Notes: generated by a model from the letters alone, not told the origin. A stretch of DNA of 64,000 nt from Sipunculus nudus (GCA_026874595.1 JAPPUL010000068.1:387001-451000), one strand, 5' to 3'. Counted from the first letter of the stretch, positions 37,699-47,482 are shown. Numbers and translations: made by a program.

Positions 37699-38172
37699 TT
37701 AAGCAAAGAGTTTATTAATATCTAAAATTAATATTAGCTTATTATCGGTTGATGATGAGTCTAGGTCTTGGACAATGCCGGTAATATAATCAGTATCGAC
37801 TCCTGAGACAACAGATGGAGTTGGTTGAATAGAATTTTCATCGAAGGTGGCAACACGAAGTATTTTATCTACAGAAATACCTATCATAGAGTCATAAAGG
37901 GAAAGAATAATAACTCCCTTACTTTTAGTTTTACTTACAAGATTAAATCGTCTTTTCAAGTCAATAACAGGTATAATATCTCCTCTAAGATTTATAACAC
38001 CTAAGACAAAGTCAAGAGAATTTGGAACAGACATAATGTTGACCATACGTATTATTTCTTTGGCATGCATGATATCAACACCATATCTTTCATCAGAGAG
38101 CAGGAAGGTAACAAGCTGTCGTTTGCTTTTTTGTTTTACTTTATCCATCTTATTACTTGTATTACCATTCAT
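37699..38172 (-). CDS. cheW: Chemotaxis coupling protein CheW
   Basis: A 157-residue CheW that bridges chemoreceptors and CheA. The two SH3-like beta barrels are evident: RQLVTFLLSDERYGVDIMHAKEIIRMV, VLGVINLRGDIIPVIDLKRRF, GVIILSLYDSMIGISVDKILRV and KLILILDINKLF. AAGGA lies 6 nt before the ATG. No other chemotaxis gene is adjacent, so it is an orphan; a CheX-containing protein lies near 58 kb. Upstream is a 15-bp perfect palindrome that may be regulatory. Confidence 0.93.
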   Translation of the reverse strand: MNGNTSNKMDKVKQKSKRQLVTFLLSDERYGVDIMHAKEIIRMVNIMSVPNSLDFVLGVINLRGDIIPVIDLKRRFNLVSKTKSKGVIILSLYDSMIGISVDKILRVATFDENSIQPTPSVVSGVDTDYITGIVQDLDSSSTDNKLILILDINKLFA

Positions 38173-38247
38173 TATTTATCCTTATTCATGATAAATAACA
38201 AACATAATATATCATATAGTTTTATATCATATATTTTAATAAAAGTA

Positions 38248-38262
38248 ATTTGTTAAACAAAT
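38248..38262. promoter_or_regulatory. 15-bp palindrome between cheW and hppA
   Basis: ATTTGTT-A-AACAAAT is a perfect 7-bp inverted repeat with a single central base, 76 bp upstream of the cheW ATG and 92 bp beyond the hppA stop. It could be an operator; no T-run follows, so a terminator is unlikely. Confidence 0.35.
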
Positions 38263-38353
38263 AAAACAGTACAATAAACTTAAACTGCTGCACTATTTAT
38301 AATAAAGGATTACAAATAACGCAGCATTTAAATCTTAACCTTTAATAAAACTA

Positions 38354-40486
38354 CTAAGAAAATAAAGCACCTCGTATGGCACTAATAGCTGTTACAGATA
38401 CTATTGCAACCATAGCCATAAGCTTAAGTAATATATTTATAGAAGGACCTGATGTGTCCTTAAAAGGATCTCCTACCGTATCCCCAACAACTGCTGCTTT
38501 GTGACTCTCTGAACCTTTCCCTCCAAGGTGCCCATTCTCAATATATTTCTTTGCATTGTCCCACGCTCCACCTGCATTGGCCATCATAATTGCAAGTGAG
38601 AATCCTGATACCAAAGACCCTGCCAAAAGTGCTACAACTGCCTTCTCGCCAAAAATAATCCCCACCAAAACAGGAGCTACAATAGCAAGTACTGCAGGAC
38701 TTATCATCTCTTTTTGTGCTCCTTTGGTACTTATCTCAACACAAGCCGCATAATCAGGTTTTGCAGTCCCTTCCATTATCCCTTTTGTTTCACGGAATTG
38801 TCGCCGCACCTCATCTACCATAGCCCCTGCTGCCTTACCTACTGCATTCATCGTTAGTGAACTAAAGTAAAACGGAAGCACTGCTCCTATAAAAAGTCCC
38901 ACCAATATAATTGGATCTGTTATCCCTACATCTGATACTTTGATTCCTAGGGTTTGAGTATAGGCCACCAGCAACGTTAACGCTGTTAGTGCTGCTGAAC
39001 CTATTGCAAAACCTTTTCCTGTTGCCGCCGTAGTGTTACCAAGTGCATCCAAGGCATCCGTCCTCTCTCGTACCTCCGGCTCCAAGCCTCCCATCTCGGC
39101 TATTCCTCCCGCATTATCCGCAACCGGCCCATAGGCATCCGTTGCAAGCGTTATTCCAAGTGTCGATAACATCCCTATCGCCGCCATACCTATCCCAAAT
39201 AGTCCATATTGATAATCTACTCCCCCTCCTGCCACGTAAAATGCTCCTATCGTTGCAAGCACTATTGTGAATACTGGTATCAATGTCGAGGTCATACCTA
39301 CTGATAAGCCTGCTATTATTATAGTTGCGGGCCCTGTTTTGGCCTGCTTTGCAAGCTCTTGGGTCGGCTTATATTCATAGGCTGTGTAGTATTCTGTGAA
39401 ATAGCCTATTATATTTCCCGCAATAAGGCCTATTAAGACAGCAAAAAATATGCCCATACCCCCTAAGCCAAGAGAATATATTCCCTTTAATCCAAAATTT
39501 ACATAGAGAAAAGACAACACGATCATTATGACAGATGACAGATATATTCCCTTACGTAAAGCCCATAGCAACCCTGCACTCTCTGTATTATCTCCCGTCT
39601 TTACGAAAAATGTACCAATTATTGACGAAAATACCCCTAATGCCGCAAGCGTTAATGGCGCACTCACAAACATATAATATCCTCCTCCTCCTATATGCGA
39701 AAACGCAAAGGCCGCTATTGCCATCGTTGCTACCATTGAACCTATATATGATTCATACAAATCTGCTCCCATCCCGGCTACGTCTCCTACGTTATCTCCT
39801 ACGTTATCTGCTATCGTTGCCGGATTCCTTGGGTCATCCTCAGGTATGCCTGCTTCTACCTTCCCTACCAAATCTGCTCCCACGTCTGCCGCCTTTGTGA
39901 ATATTCCGCCTCCCACACGGGCAAATAATGCCATAGATGATGCCCCAAGCCCTGAACTTACTAGTATATCGGTTATTATTGACATCTGTGTTTGATCGCT
40001 TGCACTAGGGGCTCCCAATACAAAATACCATAACGACAAATGAAATAATCCAAGACCCACTACCAACATCCCCATCACCGTCCCTGAATTAAAGGCTATT
40101 CTAAGCCCTTCGTTTAACGAACTCTTTGCTCCCCAGGCTGTTCTTGCATTCGAACTCGTTGCTATCTTCATACCAAAAAACCCGGCTAGGGCTGAGAATA
40201 TTGCTCCGGATAAAAACGAAAACGGTATGTAATATGCGGCGCTACCTATCCGAGCTGAATCCACATACGCTGCCTTAATTAGCAATAGTACAAATACTAT
40301 CCCTAAAAATATCCCTATAACGACATATTGTCGCCTTAAATAGGCTCCTGCTCCTTCTCGTATGTATTTTGCTATCTCTATCATACGTTCTGTCCCTTCC
40401 GCCTTCTTTAGAATCTGTAAGGATAGTATTATAGCAAATGTTACCGCCGCTAGTGCACCTAATGGTGCTAGTACTGTCAATCCCAT
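38354..40486 (-). CDS. hppA: Membrane-bound pyrophosphatase, K+-dependent type
   Basis: A 710-residue polytopic ion pump with about 16 helices that couples pyrophosphate hydrolysis to H+ or Na+ export. It has the signature [35 protein letters not shown] and the C-terminal [15 protein letters not shown]. In NTTAATGKG, Ala487 and Gly490 stand where K+-independent enzymes have Lys and Thr, so this belongs to the K+-dependent group; whether it pumps Na+, H+ or both cannot be read safely from sequence. It is transcribed alone from a near-consensus promoter at 40547-40575. Confidence 0.96.
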   Translation of the reverse strand: MGLTVLAPLGALAAVTFAIILSLQILKKAEGTERMIEIAKYIREGAGAYLRRQYVVIGIFLGIVFVLLLIKAAYVDSARIGSAAYYIPFSFLSGAIFSALAGFFGMKIATSSNARTAWGAKSSLNEGLRIAFNSGTVMGMLVVGLGLFHLSLWYFVLGAPSASDQTQMSIITDILVSSGLGASSMALFARVGGGIFTKAADVGADLVGKVEAGIPEDDPRNPATIADNVGDNVGDVAGMGADLYESYIGSMVATMAIAAFAFSHIGGGGYYMFVSAPLTLAALGVFSSIIGTFFVKTGDNTESAGLLWALRKGIYLSSVIMIVLSFLYVNFGLKGIYSLGLGGMGIFFAVLIGLIAGNIIGYFTEYYTAYEYKPTQELAKQAKTGPATIIIAGLSVGMTSTLIPVFTIVLATIGAFYVAGGGVDYQYGLFGIGMAAIGMLSTLGITLATDAYGPVADNAGGIAEMGGLEPEVRERTDALDALGNTTAATGKGFAIGSAALTALTLLVAYTQTLGIKVSDVGITDPIILVGLFIGAVLPFYFSSLTMNAVGKAAGAMVDEVRRQFRETKGIMEGTAKPDYAACVEISTKGAQKEMISPAVLAIVAPVLVGIIFGEKAVVALLAGSLVSGFSLAIMMANAGGAWDNAKKYIENGHLGGKGSESHKAAVVGDTVGDPFKDTSGPSINILLKLMAMVAIVSVTAISAIRGALFS

Positions 40487-40546
40487 TATTTTTTGAAACC
40501 CCTTTTTTTATTAGACATAATGCCTTAGCTAATTTTTTACGCCTTA

Positions 40547-40575
40547 AGTATAATGAGTTTCTTATCTTTTGTCAA
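40547..40575 (-). promoter_or_regulatory. Sigma70-type promoter of hppA
   Basis: On the minus strand TTGACA (40575-40570), a 17-bp spacer and TATACT (40552-40547) lie about 60 bp before the hppA ATG. This is the best promoter match in the window apart from the riboswitch promoter. Confidence 0.8.
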
Positions 40576-40665
40576 TCTGTTGTCTACAAAACTATTTTAT
40601 ACTCTTTATTGCTATTTCTTTAGTGTTTTTTTGATTGTTTTTTTTATATGAATTTGTAGCTTATA

Positions 40666-41970
40666 TTATTGCTTTGGCTTTTGCTGCTTTTTCGCCTCGC
40701 GTCTTTCCTTCGTCTTTAGGATATTTACTTCCTTTTGTAATTCAAATAAATTCGAACATTTTATCCGCTTATCTTCTCCTGATAAATCTATCGTCTTTAG
40801 CTTTAATATCTCAACCAACGCATCCTTACTCTCTTCCTTCGACAACCCCGCAAGCCCGCTTAGCTCCGTTAACCCAAAATTAAATGTATGGCTTGTTCTA
40901 TCTATCGGTATCATTTCCTTCTCCACTTGCAACAATAATAAATCAAGCATTTTAACTACTGGGTTTTTTATTAGCTTTATTGCAAGCTGTCTATACCCTG
41001 TCCAAATACGTTCACTTAGTAAGGTTATTAACTTTGTTACCAGCTGAGGCTCGCTTTTTACCATCATTTCAAAATTTGCTTTGTTTACATATAGAGTGTT
41101 TACTTCTCCAAAGGCTATCGCTGAGGCGCTCCTTGGCTTTTCGTTAAGCAACGCCATCTCTCCGAATATATCTCCTGGCTTTAATACTGCTATCACTTGT
41201 TCTTGATTATTTACTAGCTTTGTTATCTTTACCTGACCCTTTTGTATTACATATAATTCTCCCCCCTTCTCATGTTCACAGAAGATGAATGTGTTGTCTA
41301 CAAAATCTCTTTGCCAGCCCTTTATCTCATTATTAGCAGGATTTAATGCATCTTTTGCAAGGGGTGTTAGACTTTGTAGTTTTGTCTTTGCCTCTTGCAC
41401 ATAGTTTCCTTCCGGCGCATACTCTATATATCTTATATAGGCATATACTGCTTGATTATACTGCTTTATTGACTCGTAATATGTCCCTATATTATATATC
41501 TGTTCACTAAGCTGTTCTCGATCAAGCTCCTCACTATCTATCACCGCCTCCTTTGGGCTTTCATCATCAGCTAATATATCTGATTCCTCTTCCTGAGAAG
41601 TCATTCGATCGTCTATATATCTTAAGTTTGAACTAAATACTCTAAGTATTCTCATTGCAATTGATGCATTACTTTGGATTAAAAAACCAAATTGATCGCG
41701 TTTTACAAGTATTAATGTTACATCTGTTAGCGCATAGGCACTCTCTTCCCTAGAATGACCACTCATACATGATATTAATCCAAAAAAATCTCCCTCTTTG
41801 TACTGCTCTCCTCTATCATCTCCATATATTGTGTTGAATTCTCGGGTTATTCGAACTATCCCGGATTTTATTATGAAAAATACATCTATCCCATCATCTG
41901 ATTTACCCTCTATCATTATAAATGTATCTTTACGAAAATTCTTTATCCCAAGTTTTACAGGAACGCTCAT
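40666..41970 (-). CDS. Crp/Fnr-like protein with two cyclic-nucleotide-binding domains
   Basis: A 434-residue cytoplasmic protein. Residues about 10-115 form a first cNMP-binding fold whose binding cassette is altered (GDFFGLISCMSGHSREESA, no FGE). Residues about 155-205 look like a TPR or coiled linker (YNIGTYYESIKQYNQAVYAYIRYIEYAPEG). Residues about 225-330 are a second domain with a canonical phosphate-binding cassette (PGDIFGEMALLNEKPRSASA). The C-terminal part (LTELSGLAGLSKEESKDALVEILKL) is a Crp-type helix-turn-helix. Similar double-domain proteins occur in spirochaetes. It probably senses cAMP or cGMP through the second domain only; target genes are unknown. Confidence 0.8.
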   Translation of the reverse strand: MSVPVKLGIKNFRKDTFIMIEGKSDDGIDVFFIIKSGIVRITREFNTIYGDDRGEQYKEGDFFGLISCMSGHSREESAYALTDVTLILVKRDQFGFLIQSNASIAMRILRVFSSNLRYIDDRMTSQEEESDILADDESPKEAVIDSEELDREQLSEQIYNIGTYYESIKQYNQAVYAYIRYIEYAPEGNYVQEAKTKLQSLTPLAKDALNPANNEIKGWQRDFVDNTFIFCEHEKGGELYVIQKGQVKITKLVNNQEQVIAVLKPGDIFGEMALLNEKPRSASAIAFGEVNTLYVNKANFEMMVKSEPQLVTKLITLLSERIWTGYRQLAIKLIKNPVVKMLDLLLLQVEKEMIPIDRTSHTFNFGLTELSGLAGLSKEESKDALVEILKLKTIDLSGEDKRIKCSNLFELQKEVNILKTKERREAKKQQKPKQ

Positions 41971-42163
41971 CTATATCTCCCGGTAATTCAATGCATCCTT
42001 AAATTTCATATATTTATATCTCTTATTACTTCTATTCCTCTTAAGCCTAGCTCTCCTATTGCTTTTACTCGGTATCTTTTGCAATTTAGTTTAGATTTTT
42101 ACTTTAGACTTCTTTTTTTTTCCTACACTATTTATTTTTTTAAAAACTTATATTTATTATATT

Positions 42164-43288
42164 ATGTCCTCATCTTGGCAGCCTATTAGAGAATTATTCC
42201 CTGCTTTAAAAAATTATTGCTACCTAAATGCTGCTGAGGCTTCTCCTTTGCATAAGAATTCTTTCGACGCTGCTTGTACCTTTTATAAACAAATGCTTTT
42301 TCACGGCGATATCTTCTTTGAAGATTGGATTTCTAAAATCGAACTCATTAGGGAGAATGTTGCATCCCTTATTAACGCTTACAAAGATGAAATTGCATTC
42401 GTTTCTAATGCCTCTCTTGCTATGAACTTTATATCTCTTATCTTAAAAAATCAAGGACGCGTTATCTCCATGAAAGACGAATTCCCTTCTTCTACTCTCC
42501 CTTGGATTAATAATAACTTCGACCTTAAGCTTGTTGAACCTGATAACTACTCATACCCTATTGAACTTATTAAACACTATATTAACAATAATACCAAAAT
42601 TATTGTCTCAAGTCATGTTCAATATAAAACCGGGTTTAGGCAAAACTTACATTCCTTAGCTCAACTTGCTAAGAACAATAATTGTTTCTTTGTTGTTAAT
42701 GCTACTCAGTCTTTGGGCGCCTTCAATATAAATGTTAGGAATATGCAAATCGATTTTCTTGTAGCTAATACCTTAAAATGGTCTATGGCTGGATACGGGG
42801 TTGCTATTCTTTTCATTAGCAGAAAAATGCAGCGCCTTTTTAATATTAATCCCGTCTTCGGATGGCTTAGTAATCAAAATCCTGCTCTCATGAATAATAA
42901 CATTATTAATAAGAAAAATAGTGCTAGCTCACTTGAAGTCGGCTCCCTTTGTTATCCCCCCATTCTCGCTCTAGGGGAGTCTATTGACCTTTTTAAGTCC
43001 ATCGGGCAAGACAAAATATCTAATAGAATTATTGACCTTACTCTTTATGCTATAAACTCTATAAATAAAAAATATATCTTGAGCCCTATTTCTGATACTA
43101 ACTCTTTAAGCGGTATTTTGCTCATCAATGTTCAAAATCCTTCCAAAGTTAAAGACAGTTTAAGAAAACAAAATATTATCGTATCTATTAGAGGTAATGC
43201 CATTCGTGCCTCTTTTCATATCTATAACATCTTACAAGATATTGATACCTTCTCCTTAGCCATTAAACCCTTTCTACAAAGAGTTTAA
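42164..43288 (+). CDS. Class V aminotransferase-like PLP protein with Asn in place of the pyridine-binding Asp
   Basis: A 374-residue fold-type I PLP enzyme related to cysteine desulfurases, kynureninases and isopenicillin-N epimerases. Visible are YLNAAEASPLH at the N-terminus, SSHVQYKTGFRQ, FVVNATQSLGAF, and ANTLKWSMAGYG with the expected Schiff-base Lys205. In the third motif the family has Asp (D-A-x-Q-S), which holds the PLP pyridine nitrogen; here it is Asn179, with Gln182 kept. Activity may be altered or lost. The substrate is unknown. It uses T/C-ending codons and has no clear ribosome-binding site. The last 48 codons, the stop and the following spacer are tandemly duplicated just downstream. 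Confidence 0.72.
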   Translation: MSSSWQPIRELFPALKNYCYLNAAEASPLHKNSFDAACTFYKQMLFHGDIFFEDWISKIELIRENVASLINAYKDEIAFVSNASLAMNFISLILKNQGRVISMKDEFPSSTLPWINNNFDLKLVEPDNYSYPIELIKHYINNNTKIIVSSHVQYKTGFRQNLHSLAQLAKNNNCFFVVNATQSLGAFNINVRNMQIDFLVANTLKWSMAGYGVAILFISRKMQRLFNINPVFGWLSNQNPALMNNNIINKKNSASSLEVGSLCYPPILALGESIDLFKSIGQDKISNRIIDLTLYAINSINKKYILSPISDTNSLSGILLINVQNPSKVKDSLRKQNIIVSIRGNAIRASFHIYNILQDIDTFSLAIKPFLQRV

Positions 43289-43499
43289 CATATAGCCTCG
43301 CCCCTACAAAACTACTCTCCTCTACAAAGTTAAAGACAGTTTAAGAAAACAAAATATTATCGTATCTATTAGAGGTAATGCCATTCGTGCCTCTTTTCAT
43401 ATCTATAACATCTTACAAGATATTGATACCTTCTCCTTAGCCATTAAACCCTTTCTACAAAGAGTTTAACATATAATCCCGCCCCTACAAAACTACTTT
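43144..43499. repeat. 181-bp tandem duplication of the aminotransferase 3' end
   Basis: Copy 1 (from 43144) and copy 2 (from 43325) are offset by exactly 181 bp. They are identical over about 150 bp, differ in a few bases after the stop (GCCTC versus ATCCC), then match again for about 18 bp. Copy 2 holds a non-translated remnant of the last aminotransferase codons and abuts the stop of the convergent protease gene. Confidence 0.95.
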
Positions 43500-44884
43500 T
43501 TCCGCCCCTCTAAAACCTTTTTCAGCAAGTTAGTATATCCTTCTTTAAGCACCCTGTCATATTCCATGTCCAACACAATCTCTTCCTTATACATATAAAA
43601 TTCACGCTTTAACGCTCTTATTATATCCTTATCAGCTAAAATATATCCACGCCTTCTAACAAGCTTTATAAAGCCATTTATTCGCTCCTGACTAAGATGC
43701 TTTACATTAACATTATCTTTAACATATTCATACACTAATTTGCTCTTATATAGTTTTTTAAGATTATATCTTGTCTCTATACTAGGCTTTTCTTCCTCTA
43801 CTTTTATATCCGGGGCCAGCCCTATATTATTTACGTCTTGCCCTGATGGTGTGTACCATCGCGCGTAGGTAAGCTTTGCTCCTCGCCCCTTTATAGCTTC
43901 AAAACTCCTAAAACCTTGTATCGACCCCTTGCCATATGTATTCATCCCCACCAAAATACCACGTTCATTATCTTGTAGCGCTCCTATAAATATCTCTGAT
44001 GCTGACGCTGTCAATCCATCTGATAGCATAACTATAGGTTCTTTCCTAAATATACCCTCTCTTGTTGTATATATCTTTTCAATACCATTACTTGTTATCA
44101 TATGAAATATCACACTCCCGCCCCTAAGGAAATAACTCGTCATATGCAGACCCGATAGTAATGTCCCCCCTCCATTCCCCCGTAGATCAATTATAAGTCC
44201 TTCTATCTTTCGCTTCTTAAGGCTTAACAAAAGTTTTCCTAGCTCGGAAGCCGTATTACGACCAAACTGCTTTAGCTTTATATAATATATGCCTTCTCCA
44301 ACTAACTCATCTTCTATTATTTTCTCCTCTATATCTTCTCTTTTTATTTCAAACTCTTTTGTCTTCTCTGCTCTTTTTACTACTATCTTAACTTTTGTGC
44401 CTTTTGCTCCCCTTACCAATTTCGTAAACTCAAGTTCACTAAGTCCTATAGTCGGCTTGTTATCTATCTTTACTATTATATCATGTGAACGTATCCCTGC
44501 TTTCTTAGCCGGAGAGTTCTTTTTTGTATACAAAACTCGTATGCTATTATCTATCTTGCTAAATACTATCCCCACCCCACCATAGCCTCCGTCTAGGCTT
44601 TCATTAAATAATTTATAGGTGTCAACGTCTAGGTAAGCTGTATGTTGGTCCCAAAGTGATGCAAATACTCCCCTATATCCTCCTTCAAATAGCTTATTTC
44701 GACTGACTCCTGCATCTACTGTGTTTTCTAATATTACTCTATAGGCTTCTTTATATAATCTAAGATATTTCGAATACTCAATCCCATTATAACTCCTAAG
44801 CCCTAGATAGCTACAATAACCTCCAAAAAACATTATGCCAAACAGACTTAACATTAATGTTAGGTACATTCTCTCTTTTTTCAT
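43493..44884 (-). CDS. C-terminal processing peptidase, S41 family
   Basis: A 463-residue periplasmic serine protease. An N-terminal signal or anchor (residues about 7-30) is followed by an N-terminal helical region, a PDZ domain (about residues 95-175; YGGVGIVFSK, AGIRSHDIIVKIDNK) and the catalytic domain with DLRGNGGG, SDGLTASASEIF (nucleophile Ser) and TYGKGSIQ (catalytic Lys). It resembles CtpA/Prc enzymes that trim envelope and cell-wall proteins. A C-terminal helical extension of about 90 residues carries no known motif. Its 3' end meets the duplicated segment of the convergent aminotransferase gene. Confidence 0.88.
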   Translation of the reverse strand: MKKERMYLTLMLSLFGIMFFGGYCSYLGLRSYNGIEYSKYLRLYKEAYRVILENTVDAGVSRNKLFEGGYRGVFASLWDQHTAYLDVDTYKLFNESLDGGYGGVGIVFSKIDNSIRVLYTKKNSPAKKAGIRSHDIIVKIDNKPTIGLSELEFTKLVRGAKGTKVKIVVKRAEKTKEFEIKREDIEEKIIEDELVGEGIYYIKLKQFGRNTASELGKLLLSLKKRKIEGLIIDLRGNGGGTLLSGLHMTSYFLRGGSVIFHMITSNGIEKIYTTREGIFRKEPIVMLSDGLTASASEIFIGALQDNERGILVGMNTYGKGSIQGFRSFEAIKGRGAKLTYARWYTPSGQDVNNIGLAPDIKVEEEKPSIETRYNLKKLYKSKLVYEYVKDNVNVKHLSQERINGFIKLVRRRGYILADKDIIRALKREFYMYKEEIVLDMEYDRVLKEGYTNLLKKVLEGRKK

Positions 44885-45005
44885 GTCATATTAAACCAAT
44901 CATTTGCTTTTTATTTGCAATTTCACATTATCATAAAAATATATTTATTTATATCCTTTTATAAGCCTATATTATTCTAATTTTTAATAAAAAAAACTCC
45001 TCTAT

Positions 45006-45034
45006 TTGACATAACATACATTTTTTATTAAACT
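45006..45034 (+). promoter_or_regulatory. Possible promoter of the small zinc-ribbon gene
   Basis: TTGACA (45006-45011) is followed after 17 bp by TAAACT (45029-45034). The -35 box is perfect and the -10 box matches 4 of 6. It lies about 77 bp before the ATG at 45111. Confidence 0.5.
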
Positions 45035-45110
45035 TTATGCATTAGTTTACACATTAGTTTTTTTCTTTGTATGTCTTGCCTATACGCTTTTTGAAGGAGG
45101 ATACGTTTTA

Positions 45111-45281
45111 ATGGCTAGCTATATTAGTGCTAAGAAAAAAGAAGCTTATATGAGTATTTGTTCACAGTGTGGAGAGACTAAAGAAATTGCAAGCTGCATT
45201 AGAGACGACGTTGGCAAATTACAAGACTTTTGTAAGGATTGTTTTGAAAGTGCAACAGGCAAAAAAGTCTCTAAACGTTAA
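45111..45281 (+). CDS. 56-residue zinc-ribbon protein
   Basis: A short frame with an excellent ribosome-binding site (AAGGAGGA about 9 nt before the ATG) and a candidate promoter. The protein has a basic N-terminus (SAKKKEAY), then CSQC, a lone Cys in IASCIRDD and CKDC: two CxxC knuckles about 24 residues apart, a classical zinc ribbon. The C-terminus is basic. Such small proteins often bind RNA polymerase, ribosomes or nucleic acid, but no named family is recognised. It stands alone between divergent or convergent minus-strand genes. Confidence 0.75.
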   Translation: MASYISAKKKEAYMSICSQCGETKEIASCIRDDVGKLQDFCKDCFESATGKKVSKR

Positions 45282-45409
45282 GTTTTATTCCTTCATTTCT
45301 TCAAATACATAAACTTCTATCTTTTGCTTCCTTTTGCTTCCTTTTGCTGCTATTCTTTTAACACCATATTTTTAACACCATATCTCTATTCTTACTGATT
45401 TCTATTCTT

Positions 45410-46276
45410 TTAATTTCCACCTGCTCTTTTATTATCTCTTCCTCCTGCCTGCACACTTTCGCTGTTTGAGGTGTCTATGGGGGGGGATTCTTCTATAAGT
45501 ACTCTATCATGATTATATTTCCTTGTGTATACCTTGTCTTCTATCTTTTCGTATTCTACATAAAATGTTCGCTCGTTCTTCTTCTCCGGATTGAACCTTT
45601 CATACCTTGTTAGTACGAAAAGGGATATCTTATTATTTCCTATTAGATATATCTCCTCCTGATTCTCTCCTGTATTCGGATTGCGGCTAAAGTGAAACCG
45701 CTCTATCGGTACGTAATTTTCATAGTAGGTAAACACTTTTATATTATCTCCCTCCCACTTGTATCTATTTACACTGTTCATTTGCATCTTACCTAGAAAT
45801 TTTGTCTTTATCCATTTCTCAAGTTTTCTTACCTTCCCTGCTCTTTCATCCCATATGTATTTGTAATAGGATAATAGTTTATTATTTTCATCTTTAAACT
45901 CTTTCTTTACTATCTGGCTTTGTTCATTATATCTATAGTTTATTGAATAATATGCTAGCTTGTCTTTATTTACATTTTGTGTCTGCTTTACACGCCTTCT
46001 GCCCACTACCTCCCCCTCTACCGTATAGTAGGCAACGCTATGTAATTTCCCTTGCTTATTATACTTCACTATATAAAAACTTCTGTTAGTTTCTGGGTCT
46101 ATCTCGCTTAATAACTCATCTTCTTTGTAAAAATTCTCTATGAACGTTTTATAATATTTTGTTTCTAACTCATCCTCCCCCATAAGCCTGTCTACTTGCT
46201 CTTGGCTTCCTTGCGAATATAATAAAACTGGTAACATCAATAACCATATCTTTATAAGCACTTTTAATCCTTTCAT
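45410..46276 (-). CDS. Secreted protein with beta-strand repeats, function unknown
   Basis: A 288-residue protein with a signal peptide (MKGLKVLIKIWLLMLPVLLYSQG). The mature part contains short repeats of the form YxxxGxLxxxxxYxxxGxVxxR, such as YNKQGKLHSVAYYTVEGEVVGRR and YNEQSQIVKKEFKDENNKLLSYYKY, reminiscent of MORN- or YD-like antisense strands. The C-terminal 30 residues are low complexity. Eight G/C bases in a row (45479-45486) encode part of that tail and could slip. GGGAAAGG precedes the ATG. Probably periplasmic or surface-exposed. Confidence 0.6.
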   Translation of the reverse strand: MKGLKVLIKIWLLMLPVLLYSQGSQEQVDRLMGEDELETKYYKTFIENFYKEDELLSEIDPETNRSFYIVKYNKQGKLHSVAYYTVEGEVVGRRRVKQTQNVNKDKLAYYSINYRYNEQSQIVKKEFKDENNKLLSYYKYIWDERAGKVRKLEKWIKTKFLGKMQMNSVNRYKWEGDNIKVFTYYENYVPIERFHFSRNPNTGENQEEIYLIGNNKISLFVLTRYERFNPEKKNERTFYVEYEKIEDKVYTRKYNHDRVLIEESPPIDTSNSESVQAGGRDNKRAGGN

Positions 46277-46531
46277 TTGCCTTTCCCTTGTCTTTTTTCT
46301 ATTAGATTTTTATCACTATCTTTTTTCCAAAACTCTTTTACGTCAATCTTCTAGATCATTATAACCATGATTTATACTAAATCATATGCCTTTTTTTCCC
46401 ATACACTAATAAGCAAGATATAATCACATAAAGCCTTTATTTATTTTATAAGCTCTATCATATATAGATCGCTTACTCTTTTATCTTAATCGACATTGTC
46501 TTTATTTATTATTATTTTTTTTAATACCATC

Positions 46532-47482
46532 TCACTTCATAAGTACTTTTATATGCTCGGATATGCTATTTCCTAACGCCAGTAAATTATATCCTCCCTC
46601 CAAAACCGATACTATTCGTCCTGCACAAACTGCTTGCGATACCTCTAAAAGCCCTTCCGTTAGCTCTTTATACCCCTCTTCTGTTAAATTAAGATTTGCT
46701 AGCGGATCATCCTTATGTGCATCAAATCCTGCCGATACTAATATTATATCAGGCTTGAATCCTTCTATTGCCGGTAATATCTTTGATTTATACTCTTCTA
46801 GGTAGTCTCTCTCTTTACTCATCGGCAGCATCGGACAATTTAATGTGTAGCCCCTACCAGCACCTATACCATCCTCTTGCGCATACCCTGTGCCCGGATA
46901 GCAATACCTTGGATCTTCATGGATACTTGCATAATATATACTTTCATCTTCTTCGAAGATATGTTGTGTCCCATTACCATGATGTACGTCCCAATCTAAT
47001 ATAAATATTTTATCTACCTTATACTTCTTTTTTAAATATCTTGCCCCTATTGCTATATTATTAAAAAAACAAAAGCCCATTGCAAGACCTTCTTCTGCAT
47101 GATGTCCAGGGGGACGTACTGCACAAAATACTTGTGATATCTCGCTAGATGAAATTACTTCGTCTATTGCTGCAAGTACTCCTCCCGCCGACCAAAGCGA
47201 CACCTCGTATGTCTTGTTACTCATAACACAATCAGGTGTACCCAAAGTATTATCTCCTCCTTCGCTTGCAAGCTTAACTCTTTTTATATGCTCTTTCTTA
47301 TGTACTAATTCTATTGCCTCTTGCCCCGCCGCGTAGGCTTTTATACTTACAAGCTTTTCAAGCACTCCTGCTCTTTTTAGTTTCCTGTCTATTGCTACAA
47401 GCCGTTCACTGCGTTCTGGATGCCGCCCTGTGTCATGTTCAAGATATATTGGATGACTTACATAGCCTACTTTTTTACTCAT
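46532..47482 (-). CDS. Histone deacetylase family amidohydrolase
   Basis: A 316-residue zinc-dependent deacylase of the bacterial HDAC/AcuC/acetylpolyamine amidohydrolase superfamily. The motif set is complete: GRHPERSERL, RPPGHHAEEGLAMGFCFFNN, DWDVHHGNGTQH (zinc Asp and His), HEDPRYCYPGTG, SAGFDAHKDDPLA (zinc Asp) and LEGGYN. The class II-like sequence suggests an acyl-lysine or acetylpolyamine substrate; which one cannot be told. It is cytoplasmic, 42 bp downstream of accC, and may be cotranscribed with the aroQ-efp-acc cluster. Confidence 0.92.
   Translation of the reverse strand: MSKKVGYVSHPIYLEHDTGRHPERSERLVAIDRKLKRAGVLEKLVSIKAYAAGQEAIELVHKKEHIKRVKLASEGGDNTLGTPDCVMSNKTYEVSLWSAGGVLAAIDEVISSSEISQVFCAVRPPGHHAEEGLAMGFCFFNNIAIGARYLKKKYKVDKIFILDWDVHHGNGTQHIFEEDESIYYASIHEDPRYCYPGTGYAQEDGIGAGRGYTLNCPMLPMSKERDYLEEYKSKILPAIEGFKPDIILVSAGFDAHKDDPLANLNLTEEGYKELTEGLLEVSQAVCAGRIVSVLEGGYNLLALGNSISEHIKVLMK

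Noticed and set aside
43325-43469. Separate small gene after the aminotransferase
   Set aside because: This is the second copy of the tandem duplication. It has no start or ribosome-binding site of its own and repeats the preceding gene's last codons.
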